64,000 nt of DNA from CAVTJL01 sp963735065. Lineage in GTDB: Bacteria; Pseudomonadota; Alphaproteobacteria; Geminicoccales; Geminicoccaceae. Of this stretch, positions 1 to 8,569 are shown in pieces (the stretch's first letter is position 1; each line of letters begins with the position of its first letter). The DNA lies in contig CAVTJL010000004.1 in the NCBI GenBank assembly GCA_963735065.1, positions 1-64,000 of the forward strand, in the 5' to 3' direction. The notes under the pieces are model-generated. The model was not told the DNA's origin and did not search any database. It was given only the letters and a program-made list of their open reading frames with translations. A program made the position numbers and the translations under genes.

Positions 1-459
1 CGGATACCACTCCTCCCGCAGCAGCTCGCTGAGCGGCCACAGACAACCCTCCGGCAGAGCATCCACCGCCTCGGCCTCGCCGAAAAGCCGAAAATCGCGG
101 GCGGCGGTCCCGCGCGCCTGACCTTGGAGCCGTGGGATGCCAGTCCGCAGGTCGCGGCGCAGGCTGGGCGTCAGCTTGTCCTCGATCACGTCGCGGGACG
201 ACCGACGGTGCTCGTCCATCCAGCGCGGGCTCGGTAGCGGCCGAATAGGTGACTTGAGACAATCCTCGATGATCGTCCGCAGATGGCTGCGGACAGCGTC
301 GCGCTCACTGTTCCCCAAACCCTCGACCTCCTCGATCAGATGGGTGAGGTCGAGCGACACACGGGGCCGTGTCTCGGCCAGCCGCCGCAGCGCTCGTGCC
401 TGATCACGCGTCCACGCGCAGAAGCCGTGCTCGTAGAGGTCGTCCAGGCTCGCTGCCAT
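1..459 (-). CDS. DUF29 family protein, partial (runs off left edge)
   Basis: Reading the minus strand from 459 gives an open frame to base 1. It begins MAASLDDLYEHGFCAWTRDQ and continues with an RRLAETR stretch and an LIEEVEGLGNSERDAVRSHL block. This is the usual N-terminal layout of DUF29 proteins (small alpha-helical proteins common in cyanobacteria and alphaproteobacteria, function unknown). The ATG at 459 has an AGGTGAG-type ribosome site about 8 bases upstream; an ATG at 480 is possible but lacks one. About 153 residues are visible, close to full family length, so only the C-terminus is missing. The family call is from memory of the sequence pattern. Confidence 0.7.
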   Translation of the reverse strand, partial: MAASLDDLYEHGFCAWTRDQARALRRLAETRPRVSLDLTHLIEEVEGLGNSERDAVRSHLRTIIEDCLKSPIRPLPSPRWMDEHRRSSRDVIEDKLTPSLRRDLRTGIPRLQGQARGTAARDFRLFGEAEAVDALPEGCLWPLSELLREEWYP

Positions 460-584
460 GACGGTCTCACCTCGCTGCATTCACCCTATCGCATCCCCTC
501 GCAACGCCTTTGAGCGGCTTTCCCGGTCGCGCTAACACGGGTGAGATCTCGCCGCAAAAATCAATCTCGGATTGAAATTCGCCA

Positions 585-613
585 TTGACGCTAGGCCCAA
601 GTACCTATACATA
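585..613 (+). promoter_or_regulatory. Sigma-70-like promoter abutting the start codon at 621
   Basis: TTGACG at 585-590 is followed after 17 bases by TACATA at 608-613. The expected transcription start would fall at or next to the ATG at 621, implying a leaderless or nearly leaderless mRNA. No ribosome binding site is visible before 621, which agrees. Confidence 0.4.
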
Positions 614-620
614 GACCCAC

Positions 621-1413
621 ATGCCTCGCGTGCTCACCCGTTCCCCCATCAAGATGCCCGGCACCCGCCAGTGCCGGCTCGCCCGACGTCTCGCCGCCGG
701 TCTCTCCCCGGCCGAGATCAGAAGGCTCGACACGGCAACGGAGGAGGACATCGAGGCTTTTGTCAGTGACCGGGACCTCTCCCGCCTGGTCGACCAGTAC
801 GCCGCCGTCCGTGACCTTCCCCTGCCCGAGCGGCAGGCCCGCCTGTTCGAGACGGCGTGGCTGGAGCTCTCGAGCCTCATCGACGTCGGCGATCGTCGCG
901 CCATGCTCTTCGTCGTCTACCAGGCCAACCGGGCCCGGCACCCGGTGAGGCACCTCGTCAAGCTGGTGGTCGAGCGCTTCGAGAGCGTGCGCCAGCCCTA
1001 CGAGCGGCGCGACACGCCAGCGCCCGCCGGCTCCTCGCCCGAGACGATGCAGGGCTACGGCCAGCATCCGCTGGGCCCGGCGCAAGAGGCCATCAACCGC
1101 CTCGTCGACTTTCTGCCGGCTCAGGCGGGCGAGGCTGTTCTTGTCGGGGCCGAGCTCGAGCCGGCAGCGGCCGAGGCTCCCGTCGAGGAGCCGGTCGCGA
1201 CAACCGAAGAAATTCCCGTCGGCGATGCTGGCGATCCCGCCTCCGCCGACGACGAGCCCCTTTCACCGCTCGCCGCCATGGCCCGGGCCAACCCGGCGCT
1301 TGGCGGAGTGGATCATCGGGCGCATCGAGAAGCGCCTCGCCGAGCTCGGCGCCGAAGAGCCCGAGCCCGACGACCCGAGAAGGATCGCCGGCCGAAAACC
1401 CCTCGGCCCTTAA
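621..1413 (+). CDS. Hypothetical protein, probable one-base frameshift near 1301
   Basis: Not recognised. The first ~220 residues read well in one frame: an N-terminal helical segment with a possible helix-turn-helix (AAGLSPAEIRRLDTATEEDI), a helical middle, then an acidic Ala/Pro/Glu-rich linker. After about 1301 this frame turns into an Arg-rich stretch that runs on to 1553 inside the convergent aminotransferase gene. The next frame instead gives an amphipathic helix (AEWIIGRIEKRLAELG) and stops at 1413. Removing one T at about 1301 joins the two as NPALAEWIIGRIEKRL, so I place the true end at 1413. No signal peptide or membrane segment is seen. A DNA-binding role is only a guess. Confidence 0.5.
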
Positions 1414-1482
1414 CCGACAAAAGACAAAAAAGCCTGTCCGAGCGCGTCGCGATCTTATTGATCGGGGCGGCGCTGGTGCTGG

Positions 1483-2622
1483 CTAGAGGCTCCGGGCCAG
1501 GGTCTCGAGAAGCCGGTCGATGTCGGCTTCGTCGTTATAGAGGTGTGGCGTGACGCGCAGCCGGTCGCCGCGCTGGCTCACATGGACCTGGGCGGCGGCG
1601 AGGCGGGCGAGCAGGTCGGCGGGTGCCTGGGGTGGCAGGCGGAGGCCCAGGAAGTGGCCGGCGCGCTGGCTCTCGGGCACGGCCTCGAGGCCCAGGGCGG
1701 CGGCGCGGGCGACGATGGCGCGGCTCGTCGCGGCGAGCGTGCGGGCGACGGCCTCGGGTGTCCAGGTCAGCAAAAGCTCGAGGGAGGCGATGCTGGCGGG
1801 CATCAGCGCGAAGTTGGAGCGCTCGCCCACATCGAAGCGCCGTGCGCCCGGCTGGTAGCCTTCCTGGTAGTCGATGAGGCGGGAGAAGTCCTCGGAGCCC
1901 GCGCGGGCGATCCAGCCCTCCTCGAGCGGCAGGCCCTGCTGGCGCTCCGGGGCCACGTAGAGATAGCCCAGGCTGTAGGGGCCCAAGAGCCACTTGTAGC
2001 CGCCGCAGACGAGGAAGTCGGGGCGCACTTTGGTCACGTCGAGGGGCAGGGCGCCCAGCGACTGGGTGACGTCGAGGACGAGCGCGGCGCCGATGGCCCG
2101 GCAGCGCTCGCCGATGCGGGCGAGGTCGAGGAGCCTTCCGTCGGTCCAGCGGCAATGGGGCAGGGCGGCGATGGCCACCCGCTCGTCCAGGGCCGCCAGC
2201 ACGGCCGCGGTGAGGTCGCCGTCCTCGCCGGCCTCGACGGTGAGCACGCTGCCGCCGCGCTCCTGGGCGAGCCTGCGCCAGGGATAGACGTTCGAGGGGA
2301 ACTGGTCGGCCAGGACGAGGATGCGCCGGCCCTCATCGAGGGGCAGGTTGGCGGTGGCGACGGCGATGCCGTAGCTCGCGGCGGGCACGATCGCGATGTC
2401 GCCGGCCTCGGCCCCGACGAGCCGGGCGAAGAGCCCGCGGGCGCGCTCGCTCTCGGTGAAGAAGTCGGCCGGGCGCACGCTCCAGGGCCGGCCCTTGCGG
2501 CGCAGCCCGGCCTCGCCCGCGGCGATCGAGGCCTGGGGCAGGGGGGTCATGTAGGCGGCGTTGAGGTAGGCGACCTCGCGCGGGATGTCGAAGAGGTCGC
2601 GGCAGGTCGGAAGGAGGGTCAA
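1483..2622 (-). CDS. Class V aminotransferase / cysteine-desulfurase-like PLP enzyme
   Basis: A 379-residue fold-type I PLP protein. The Schiff-base lysine is K210 in CGGYKWLLGP, and the cofactor-contact Asp is D184 in LVLDVTQS. The N-terminal YLNAAYMTPLP segment is the usual aromatic/Asn substrate-site motif of the class V group that includes isopenicillin N epimerase-like and cysteine desulfurase-like proteins. There is no IscS-type active-site Cys loop in the expected C-terminal region, so sulfur transfer is not supported and the substrate is unknown. The start is a TTG. It converges on the unknown gene at 621-1413 and diverges from the HAD gene. Confidence 0.75.
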   Translation of the reverse strand: MTLLPTCRDLFDIPREVAYLNAAYMTPLPQASIAAGEAGLRRKGRPWSVRPADFFTESERARGLFARLVGAEAGDIAIVPAASYGIAVATANLPLDEGRRILVLADQFPSNVYPWRRLAQERGGSVLTVEAGEDGDLTAAVLAALDERVAIAALPHCRWTDGRLLDLARIGERCRAIGAALVLDVTQSLGALPLDVTKVRPDFLVCGGYKWLLGPYSLGYLYVAPERQQGLPLEEGWIARAGSEDFSRLIDYQEGYQPGARRFDVGERSNFALMPASIASLELLLTWTPEAVARTLAATSRAIVARAAALGLEAVPESQRAGHFLGLRLPPQAPADLLARLAAAQVHVSQRGDRLRVTPHLYNDEADIDRLLETLARSL

Positions 2623-2730
2623 GGGGGCGTGTCCGGGCGGTCGGGGGAGGAGGCGGAAACCGTGCTTGCCAGACGGCGCCCGGCCGGGTCAACTCCGCCG
2701 CGCCCCGACCCGCCACCCGCGAGCGAGCCC

Positions 2731-3348
2731 ATGGCCAACGACCTGACGATCGTCTTCGACCTCGGCGGCGTGCTGATCGACTGGAACCCGCGCCACCTCT
2801 ACCGCAAGATGCTGACCGACGAGGAGGCGATCGAGCGCTTCCTCCTGGAGGTCTGCAGCCCGGCCTGGAACCTCGCGATGGACGCGGGCCGCCCCTTCGC
2901 CGAGGGCGTGGCCGAGCTGGTCGCCAAGCACCCCGAGAAGCGCGAGCTGATCGAGGCCTACCACGAGCGCTGGATCGAGATGGTGGGCGGCCCGATCGCT
3001 GAGACCGTGACGCTCCTCGAGGCGCTCGATGCCAAGGGCCTGCCGCTCTACGGGCTCAGCAACTGGTCGATCGAGACCTTTGCGCTGGTGCGCCACGCCC
3101 CGGACTACGCCTTCCTCGACCGCTTCCGCCACATCGTGGTCTCGGGCGAGGTCGGCATGGTCAAGCCGGATCGGGCCATCTACGACCATCTCCTGGGCAT
3201 CGTCGGCCGGCCGGCCGGGAGCTGCCTCTTCATCGACGACAACGCCCTCAACATCGAGGCGGCCCGGGCGCTGGGCTTCCGCACCCATCACTTCGCCGGT
3301 GCCGAGGGGCTTCGTGCGGCGCTGGCCCAGCAGGGGCTGCTCGGCTGA
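2731..3348 (+). CDS. HAD-IA family phosphatase
   Basis: A 205-residue haloacid-dehalogenase hydrolase. Motif I is FDLGGVLIDWNP at residues 9-20, with the nucleophile D10; the usual second Asp is Gly, as in YihX-like sugar-phosphate phosphatases. Motif II is GLSNWS, the conserved Lys is in GMVKPDRAIYDHLL, and motif IV is LFIDDNALNIEAA. A helical cap lies between motifs I and II. It is cytosolic and probably acts on a small phosphorylated metabolite; the substrate cannot be read from sequence. The ATG at 2731 fits the domain start; the open frame upstream lies antisense to the aminotransferase and is not real. Confidence 0.8.
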   Translation: MANDLTIVFDLGGVLIDWNPRHLYRKMLTDEEAIERFLLEVCSPAWNLAMDAGRPFAEGVAELVAKHPEKRELIEAYHERWIEMVGGPIAETVTLLEALDAKGLPLYGLSNWSIETFALVRHAPDYAFLDRFRHIVVSGEVGMVKPDRAIYDHLLGIVGRPAGSCLFIDDNALNIEAARALGFRTHHFAGAEGLRAALAQQGLLG

Positions 3349-3377
3349 GCGGGCATGGTGCCGGCCGGCGCGGCCTG

Positions 3378-5768
3378 ATGGGCCTGCTGCGGTGGGGCCT
3401 TTTGCTCGTTGCCGTCGTTCTGGTGGTGGGGCTGGGCGGTCTCGGCTGGCTCGCCTTCGGATCGCTGCCGAGCTACCGGGGCGAGGTGGCGGTGACGGGC
3501 CTCGATGCGCCCGTCCGGATCGTGCGTGACGCGCACGCCATCCCCCACATCATGGCGGGAAGCCCGCGCGACGCCTATTTCGGCCTCGGCTACGTCCATG
3601 CCCAGGACCGGCTCTGGCAGCTCGAGATGCACCGGCGCATCGGCCAGGGCCGGCTCGCCGAGGTGCTGGGTCCGGCGGCCCTGCCGGTCGACCGCTTCAT
3701 CCGCACCCTCGGCCTCTATCGGCTGGCCCAGGCGAGCGAGAGCCATCTCTCGGCGCAGGCGATGAGCTATCTCCAGGCCTATGCCGACGGCATCAACGCC
3801 TTCGTCAGGACGAGCCGCAAGCCGCTGCCGCCCGAGTTCCAGATCCTGCGCACCGGCTTCGCGCCCTGGACGGTGGCCGACAGCCTCGTCTTCCTGCGCC
3901 TGATGGCGGTCGATCTTACCAGCCACTGGCGGGAGGAGCTGCTCCGCGCGCGGCTGGCACGCCGCCTCAGCCCCGAGCAGCTGGGCGATCTCTGGCCCGC
4001 GACGCCGCCCGACACGCCGACCACGCTGGCCGCCTACCGTCGCGCGCTGCACGGCCTGCCGCTGGATCGGCTGGCGGCGCTGGTGCCGCCGCCGGTGCTG
4101 GCCGGCATAGGCTCCAACATCTTCGTGCTGAGCGGAGACCGGACCGCCTCCGGCGCGCCGATCCTCGCCTCCGACCCGCACCTCGCCCTCCAGGCGCCGG
4201 GGATCTGGTATCTGGCCCATCTCGAGGCGCCGGGCCTTTCGGCGATCGGCGGCACCATGGCGGCGGCACCGATCATCATCATCGGCCGCAACCGCGACGT
4301 CGCCTGGGGCCTCACGACGACCGAGGGCGCCACCCAGGACCTCTTCATCGAGCGCGTCGATCCGAAAGACCCGGGCCGCTACCTCACGCCCGACGGAACG
4401 GCACCCTTCATCGAGCGCCGCGAGGAGATAGCGGTGCGTGGCCAGGCGCCGGTGCCGCTGCGCATCCGCGCCACGCGACACGGCCCGGTGATCTCCGACC
4501 TCGTGGGCTCCGTCGACGGCAGCTCGGGCGAGGTCCTTGCGCTCGCCTGGCCGGCGCTCAGGGAGGACGACGTCACGGTCGAGTCCGGGTTCGATCTCGC
4601 GGTCGCCCGCAATGCCGAGGAGGCGCGCCAGGCGCTCCGCCACCTCGCGGCCCCCGAGCAGAATGTGGGCTTCGCCGACCGCTTTGGTCACACGGGCTTT
4701 CTTGCCGCGGGCCTCGTGCCGATCCGCAAGAAGGGCGACGGGCGCCTGCCCGTGCCCGGCTGGACCGGGGAGTATGACTGGACCGGCTTCATCCCCTTCG
4801 ACCAGCTGCCGCAGGCCATGGACCCGCCCTCCGGCCTCTTCATCAACGCCAACAACCGCGTGGTGGGCCCCGACTATCCCTACACCATAGCCGTCGACTG
4901 GCCGCCCGCGCTGCGGGCGCGGCGGCTGGAGGAGCTGCTCGGCGACGCCAAGGGGGTCACGCTGGATCGTGCGCGTGCCGTGCAGCTCGACATCGTCTCG
5001 ACCCTGGCCAAGGACTTCCTGCCCTTCCTCCTCGCCGTGAAGCCGGCGGACGCGGACGAGCGGGCGATCCTGGACGGGCTCGGGCATTGGGATCGGGTGA
5101 CGTCGGCGGAGCGCTGGGAGCCGCTGGTCTTCATCGCGTGGTACGATGCGCTGGCGCCCCGCATCTATGCCGACGAGCTCGGGCCCCTCTTCGATGCCTA
5201 CCGGGGCATGCGGCCCGACTTTCTCTATCGCGTGCTGACCCGGCGCCAGGTCTGGTGCGACGACGTCGCGACGCCGGAGGTGGAAACCTGCCCGGAGCAG
5301 GTGGAGCGTGCCTTCCGCGACGCGGTCGGGATGCTGCGCGAGCGCTATGGGGACGACTGGCGGCAATGGCGCTGGGGAGCTGCGCATCCGGCCGTCATGG
5401 CGCATCGACCGTTCCATTCGGTTCGGCCGCTGCGGCGCCTTTTCGACATCGTCCGCGAGGTCGGCGGCGACGGCAGCACGGTCGACGTGGCCCCGCCCGG
5501 CGCTGTCGACCCACGATGGCCTTTCGCGACGTCCCATGGTCCGGGCCTGCGTGTGCTGGTCGACATGAGCCGTCCCGACAGCGCCCTGTTCGTGGCCGCC
5601 ACGGGCGAGTCCGGGCACCCCCTCTCGCGGCACTATGCGGACCTTACGAGGCTCTGGCGGGAAGGGCGCTACGCATCGATGAGCATGGCCGAGAGCGACT
5701 TCGAGCGAGGCGCCTTGGGTGATCTCCGCTTGGTTCCCGAGGCCCGACGCGGAGCAGATCGTCCTTGA
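3378..5768 (+). CDS. Penicillin acylase family (Ntn) hydrolase
   Basis: A 796-residue penicillin-amidase-type precursor. One N-terminal transmembrane/signal segment (residues 5-28) is followed by the A-chain (VRIVRDAHAIPHI, GYVHAQDRLWQLEMHRRIGQGRL). The autoprocessing site is IGSNIFVLSGDRTASG, where S246 would become the N-terminal nucleophile of the B-chain after cleavage at Gly-Ser. B-chain landmarks include GRNRDVAWGLT and FINANNRVVG. Such enzymes act in the periplasm on amides, for example acyl-homoserine lactones, N-acyl amino acids or beta-lactams; which one cannot be told here. It lies 29 bp after the HAD gene and overlaps a possible longer start of the next XRE gene. AHL acylase activity would be interesting next to a DSF locus but is speculation. 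Confidence 0.85.
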   Translation: MGLLRWGLLLVAVVLVVGLGGLGWLAFGSLPSYRGEVAVTGLDAPVRIVRDAHAIPHIMAGSPRDAYFGLGYVHAQDRLWQLEMHRRIGQGRLAEVLGPAALPVDRFIRTLGLYRLAQASESHLSAQAMSYLQAYADGINAFVRTSRKPLPPEFQILRTGFAPWTVADSLVFLRLMAVDLTSHWREELLRARLARRLSPEQLGDLWPATPPDTPTTLAAYRRALHGLPLDRLAALVPPPVLAGIGSNIFVLSGDRTASGAPILASDPHLALQAPGIWYLAHLEAPGLSAIGGTMAAAPIIIIGRNRDVAWGLTTTEGATQDLFIERVDPKDPGRYLTPDGTAPFIERREEIAVRGQAPVPLRIRATRHGPVISDLVGSVDGSSGEVLALAWPALREDDVTVESGFDLAVARNAEEARQALRHLAAPEQNVGFADRFGHTGFLAAGLVPIRKKGDGRLPVPGWTGEYDWTGFIPFDQLPQAMDPPSGLFINANNRVVGPDYPYTIAVDWPPALRARRLEELLGDAKGVTLDRARAVQLDIVSTLAKDFLPFLLAVKPADADERAILDGLGHWDRVTSAERWEPLVFIAWYDALAPRIYADELGPLFDAYRGMRPDFLYRVLTRRQVWCDDVATPEVETCPEQVERAFRDAVGMLRERYGDDWRQWRWGAAHPAVMAHRPFHSVRPLRRLFDIVREVGGDGSTVDVAPPGAVDPRWPFATSHGPGLRVLVDMSRPDSALFVAATGESGHPLSRHYADLTRLWREGRYASMSMAESDFERGALGDLRLVPEARRGADRP

Positions 5769-5826
5769 TTCCTCTTGGAAACAGAGGGAATCTCTCATTT
5801 CTCGACGCTCGCGGGAGAAGTCGGCG

Positions 5827-6447
5827 ATGTCGCAGGGGCAGATAAGCTTCGGCGCCAGGCTCCGGGCGCTGCGCATGGCGAACGGCATGAGCCAGGTCGA
5901 GCTGGCCCGCCGCGTCGGCCGCCATCAGACGACGATCGGCCCCTATGAGAGGGATGAGTACACGCCGTCGCGTGACATCGTGGAGCGGCTGGCCAGCGTT
6001 CTCGACACGACGCCGGAGTACCTCCTGTTCGGACGCGATGCGCAGCGCAGCACAATCTGGCTCGAAGGTCGCCTCGGGCCGGCCGGGATCCTTTCCTCCG
6101 ACGGGCCCGACCAGAGCGGGCCTATGCGCCTGAAGGACGATCAGCTCACGGCTTTCCGCCTCGACAACTCCGCGATGGCGCCGGCCTATCGGCAAGGGAG
6201 CATCCTCGTCGCTTTCGCAGCCGCGAACGAGCAGCCGGAGGCGCTGTGCGGCGAGGCGGCGGTCGTCGAGCTGGCGGACGGTCGCGTGCTCTTCCGCCGT
6301 CTGATGCCCTCATCCGACCCATCGCTCTTCGATCTTGCCGCGACCGAGGGGCCGACGCTGAGGGGTATTGCGGTGCTGCGTGCTCGGCGCGTTCTTGGCG
6401 TACTGCATCCCGAAGCATTCGCGCCTCGCGATACGGGTCGCGCATAG
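5827..6447 (+). CDS. XRE-family HTH regulator with C-terminal S24/LexA-like domain
   Basis: The HTH spans roughly residues 8-62 (LRALRMANGMSQVELARRVG, then TIGPYERDEYTPSRDIVERL). The C-terminal half (FRLDNSAMAPAYRQGSILVA...VVELADGRVLFRRL) resembles the beta-rich S24 signal-peptidase-like domain of phage-type repressors, with a Ser-x-x-x-x-x-Gly-x motif. I see no convincing catalytic Lys. The ATG at 5827 has GGGAGAAG just upstream; an upstream start at 5719 would overlap the acylase. It probably is a DNA-binding repressor or stress regulator. The inverted repeat at 6495-6515 downstream could be its operator or that of the next XRE gene. Confidence 0.75.
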   Translation: MSQGQISFGARLRALRMANGMSQVELARRVGRHQTTIGPYERDEYTPSRDIVERLASVLDTTPEYLLFGRDAQRSTIWLEGRLGPAGILSSDGPDQSGPMRLKDDQLTAFRLDNSAMAPAYRQGSILVAFAAANEQPEALCGEAAVVELADGRVLFRRLMPSSDPSLFDLAATEGPTLRGIAVLRARRVLGVLHPEAFAPRDTGRA

Positions 6448-6494
6448 AGCCACGATCGTGCGGTTGATGGGAATTTCTCTTTTCTCTGGAAGTT

Positions 6495-6515
6495 TAAAAT
6501 ATCCCGAGTATTTTA
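6495..6515. promoter_or_regulatory. Perfect 7-bp inverted repeat between two XRE genes, candidate operator
   Basis: TAAAATA at 6495-6501 and TATTTTA at 6509-6515 flank a 7-base spacer (TCCCGAG). It sits in an AT-rich island (about 6473-6520) in an otherwise high-GC window, 67 bp before the XRE gene at 6583. The symmetry and size suit a dimeric HTH protein. No T-tract follows, so a terminator is less likely. Confidence 0.5.
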
Positions 6516-6582
6516 GCCAAAACCGGCAAGCGACCGATCAACGAGGTCCCGTTCGATCGCGAGCGCCCTGGAGAGGACGACC

Positions 6583-7023
6583 ATGAATCAAGTCGCGAGC
6601 AAGGTGATCGGCCGCGGCACCGGCGGCAGGAGCCGGGCGCTCGACGTCGATCATCATGTGAGCCTGCGCATCCGCCAGCGTCGAATCATGCTCGGGCTGA
6701 CACAGCAGCAGATGGCCGAGCTGATCGGCGTCACCTACCAGCAGGCGCACAAGTACGAGACGGGCATCAACCGGATCTCGGCAGGCCGGCTCTACCAGAT
6801 CTCCCAGGCACTCGGTGTCGACATCAGCTACTTCTTCGATGACATCGATCCGGACCGCGACAACAAGCCGAAGCCGGCGGAGATGATGCCGCAGCAGCGC
6901 ATGCTGCTGGAGCTGGCGCGGAACTTTGCGAGCATCGGCAACCGCAAGCACCAGGATGCCATCTGCAACCTCGCGCGGGTTCTGGCGGGCAGCGATCGCG
7001 AGGCTGCTTCCTCCTCCTCCTGA
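6583..7023 (+). CDS. XRE-family transcriptional regulator, PraR-like
   Basis: A 146-residue protein with one XRE helix-turn-helix at about residues 23-80: HVSLRIRQRRIMLGLTQQQM, then LIGVTYQQAHKYETGINRIS, then GRLYQISQALGVDISYFFDD. This close match to the alphaproteobacterial PraR-type group (regulators of surface attachment and quorum-sensing genes in rhizobia) includes the flexible tail with helices MLLELARNFASIGNRKHQDAI. The tail ends in a Ser run. It is probably an autoregulated repressor, given the inverted repeat just upstream. The role in this organism is inferred from the family. Confidence 0.75.
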   Translation: MNQVASKVIGRGTGGRSRALDVDHHVSLRIRQRRIMLGLTQQQMAELIGVTYQQAHKYETGINRISAGRLYQISQALGVDISYFFDDIDPDRDNKPKPAEMMPQQRMLLELARNFASIGNRKHQDAICNLARVLAGSDREAASSSS

Positions 7024-7048
7024 CGGCCCGGTCCGGCGTCGAGTCCAC

Positions 7049-7480
7049 TCACGCTCGACGCTGGGCGCGTGCTAGCTCGATGATGCGCAATGTCTCGCTC
7101 CAGAGACCGAGCGCCTTGATCTCCTCGCGGTCGAACCAGCGCGTCTCGGCTGCGTCGCTGCCTGCGACCGGCTCGCCCGGAGCGGCGTCCGCGCTGACGT
7201 CGATGAGAGTGTAGTGGTAGCGGACGCGGCCGTCGTCGTCGCGCTCGATCAGGTCGACGGCGGCGATCACCTCGGGCCGCTCGAGGGTGAGGCCTGTCTC
7301 CTCCAGGACCTCGCGCCGGGCCGCCTCCTCGACGGTCTCGCCCAGCTTTTGGGCGCCACCCGGCAGGGACCATTGGCCGGCACGTGGCGCCTTGCCTCGA
7401 CGGATCAGCAGCACCCGCTCGTCGCGCCAGATGACGGCGCCGACGCCGACGAGAGGGCGGTCGGGATATTCTCGGCTCAT
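7049..7480 (-). CDS. Nudix hydrolase
   Basis: A 143-residue Nudix protein with a complete Nudix box at residues 42-64 (G-x5-E-x7-RE-V-L-EE-T-G-L), preceded by the substrate-side strand GVGAVIWRDERVLLIRRGKA and the PGG turn. The C-terminal TRWFDREEIKAL helix is typical of ADP-ribose/NTP pyrophosphatase-like members. It would hydrolyse a nucleoside diphosphate linked to another moiety with Mg2+; the substrate is not determinable. It is encoded 15 bp after the FIST gene on the same strand, so the two may be co-transcribed. Confidence 0.85.
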   Translation of the reverse strand: MSREYPDRPLVGVGAVIWRDERVLLIRRGKAPRAGQWSLPGGAQKLGETVEEAARREVLEETGLTLERPEVIAAVDLIERDDDGRVRYHYTLIDVSADAAPGEPVAGSDAAETRWFDREEIKALGLWSETLRIIELARAQRRA

Positions 7481-7495
7481 CGCGATCGCTCCTCG

Positions 7496-8569
7496 TCAGA
7501 CCAGCACGGCACCGATCGCCGCCAGCTGCTCAACACGGTCCTCATAGATGGCGCCTGCGGTCACGAGGCCGATCAGCGGCACGTTGCCGAGCACCTCCTG
7601 CACGATGGCCACCTCCTCCGTGCCCGGACCGAACAGGCGGCGGCCGCGGTCGCGCGTCGTGAAATAGAGAACGGCGCCGGGCGACGCCCCATCCAGCCGG
7701 CGCCGCAGCTCGCCCAGTGAGGCCTTCAGGTGGCGCTGGGCGCTTGCCGCGTCGTTTCGCATGAGGAGCAGCCGATCACCGCGGAGCACGCCCTGGGCGA
7801 GCACGATCGAGCGGCTCCGGGGATCGAGTTGGGCCAGACGCTCGATCACCCGGTTTCGGCTTGGGCCCTCATCGCCCACCCAGATCTGTTGCAGCAGCCG
7901 CGACGGATCGCGGCGCAGCAGATCGCCGGCGCGAGCCTCCAGCACATCGAGCGCAGGGGCATCGTCGAGAGATCGGATCTCTCGGCCAAGCCGCGCCGTT
8001 ATCCTGCAGGCGGGGCCGAGTGGTGTGCAGCCGTGGTTGAGGAACGGCAGGGCTAGCTGAGCGCTGTCGATCAGCACGCCCGAGAGCGTGCCGGCCGTGA
8101 CGCCGCTTGCAAGCTGAACAGGATTGCTGCCGGGCGAGACGACCCCTCCGACGAGGAATGCCTCGCTCTGTCGCGCCAGCGTGCCGAGTGCCCGGTCAAG
8201 ATTGTCAATTCTGGGATCGGCATGGACCAGCGCCGTTGCGGCGTGTCGGCCGAGCGTCTGGGGCAGGTGGGTGTCGAAGACGTGGAAGCTCCCTGCCGGC
8301 AGCCGACCGAGCAGCACGGCGATGCCGCCGGGTGCCGGGAGCTCGCGCTGGCCCGCGATCACGGCCTGACCGCTGGCGCCGATCCAGGCGGCGACGCCCG
8401 TGCCCTGGCGGAGCCCATGCAGGATCGCATCAGCCATCTCGCCCAGCGGGTCACCCATATAGACGAAGCCGAGATTGGCGCCCTCGGGAAGGGGATCCAG
8501 CTGGGCGAGGCAGACGCTCAGCGCACGCCCCCAATCTGGGCCGGTCGCGTAGGCGGCGCGAAAGGTCAA
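7496..8569 (-). CDS. FIST N/C domain sensory protein
   Basis: A 357-residue protein with the FIST N-terminal domain (about residues 30-190, including IGASGQAVI and the EAFLVGGVVSPGSNPVQLA strand region) and the FIST-C domain (about 205-345, including CRITARLGREI, ILAQGVLRGDRLLLMRND and PGAVLYFTTRDRGRRLFG). FIST domains are small-molecule sensing modules found with signal-transduction proteins. This is a stand-alone copy with no attached effector. It is divergent from the c-di-GMP response regulator at 8935. The ligand is unknown. Confidence 0.8.
   Translation of the reverse strand: MTFRAAYATGPDWGRALSVCLAQLDPLPEGANLGFVYMGDPLGEMADAILHGLRQGTGVAAWIGASGQAVIAGQRELPAPGGIAVLLGRLPAGSFHVFDTHLPQTLGRHAATALVHADPRIDNLDRALGTLARQSEAFLVGGVVSPGSNPVQLASGVTAGTLSGVLIDSAQLALPFLNHGCTPLGPACRITARLGREIRSLDDAPALDVLEARAGDLLRRDPSRLLQQIWVGDEGPSRNRVIERLAQLDPRSRSIVLAQGVLRGDRLLLMRNDAASAQRHLKASLGELRRRLDGASPGAVLYFTTRDRGRRLFGPGTEEVAIVQEVLGNVPLIGLVTAGAIYEDRVEQLAAIGAVLV

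Noticed and set aside
3288..5888. 866-codon open frame on the minus strand across the penicillin acylase gene
   Set aside because: It is the antisense shadow of a gene with clear catalytic motifs; the product is His/Arg/Gly-rich without any recognisable domain, as expected of high-GC antisense frames.
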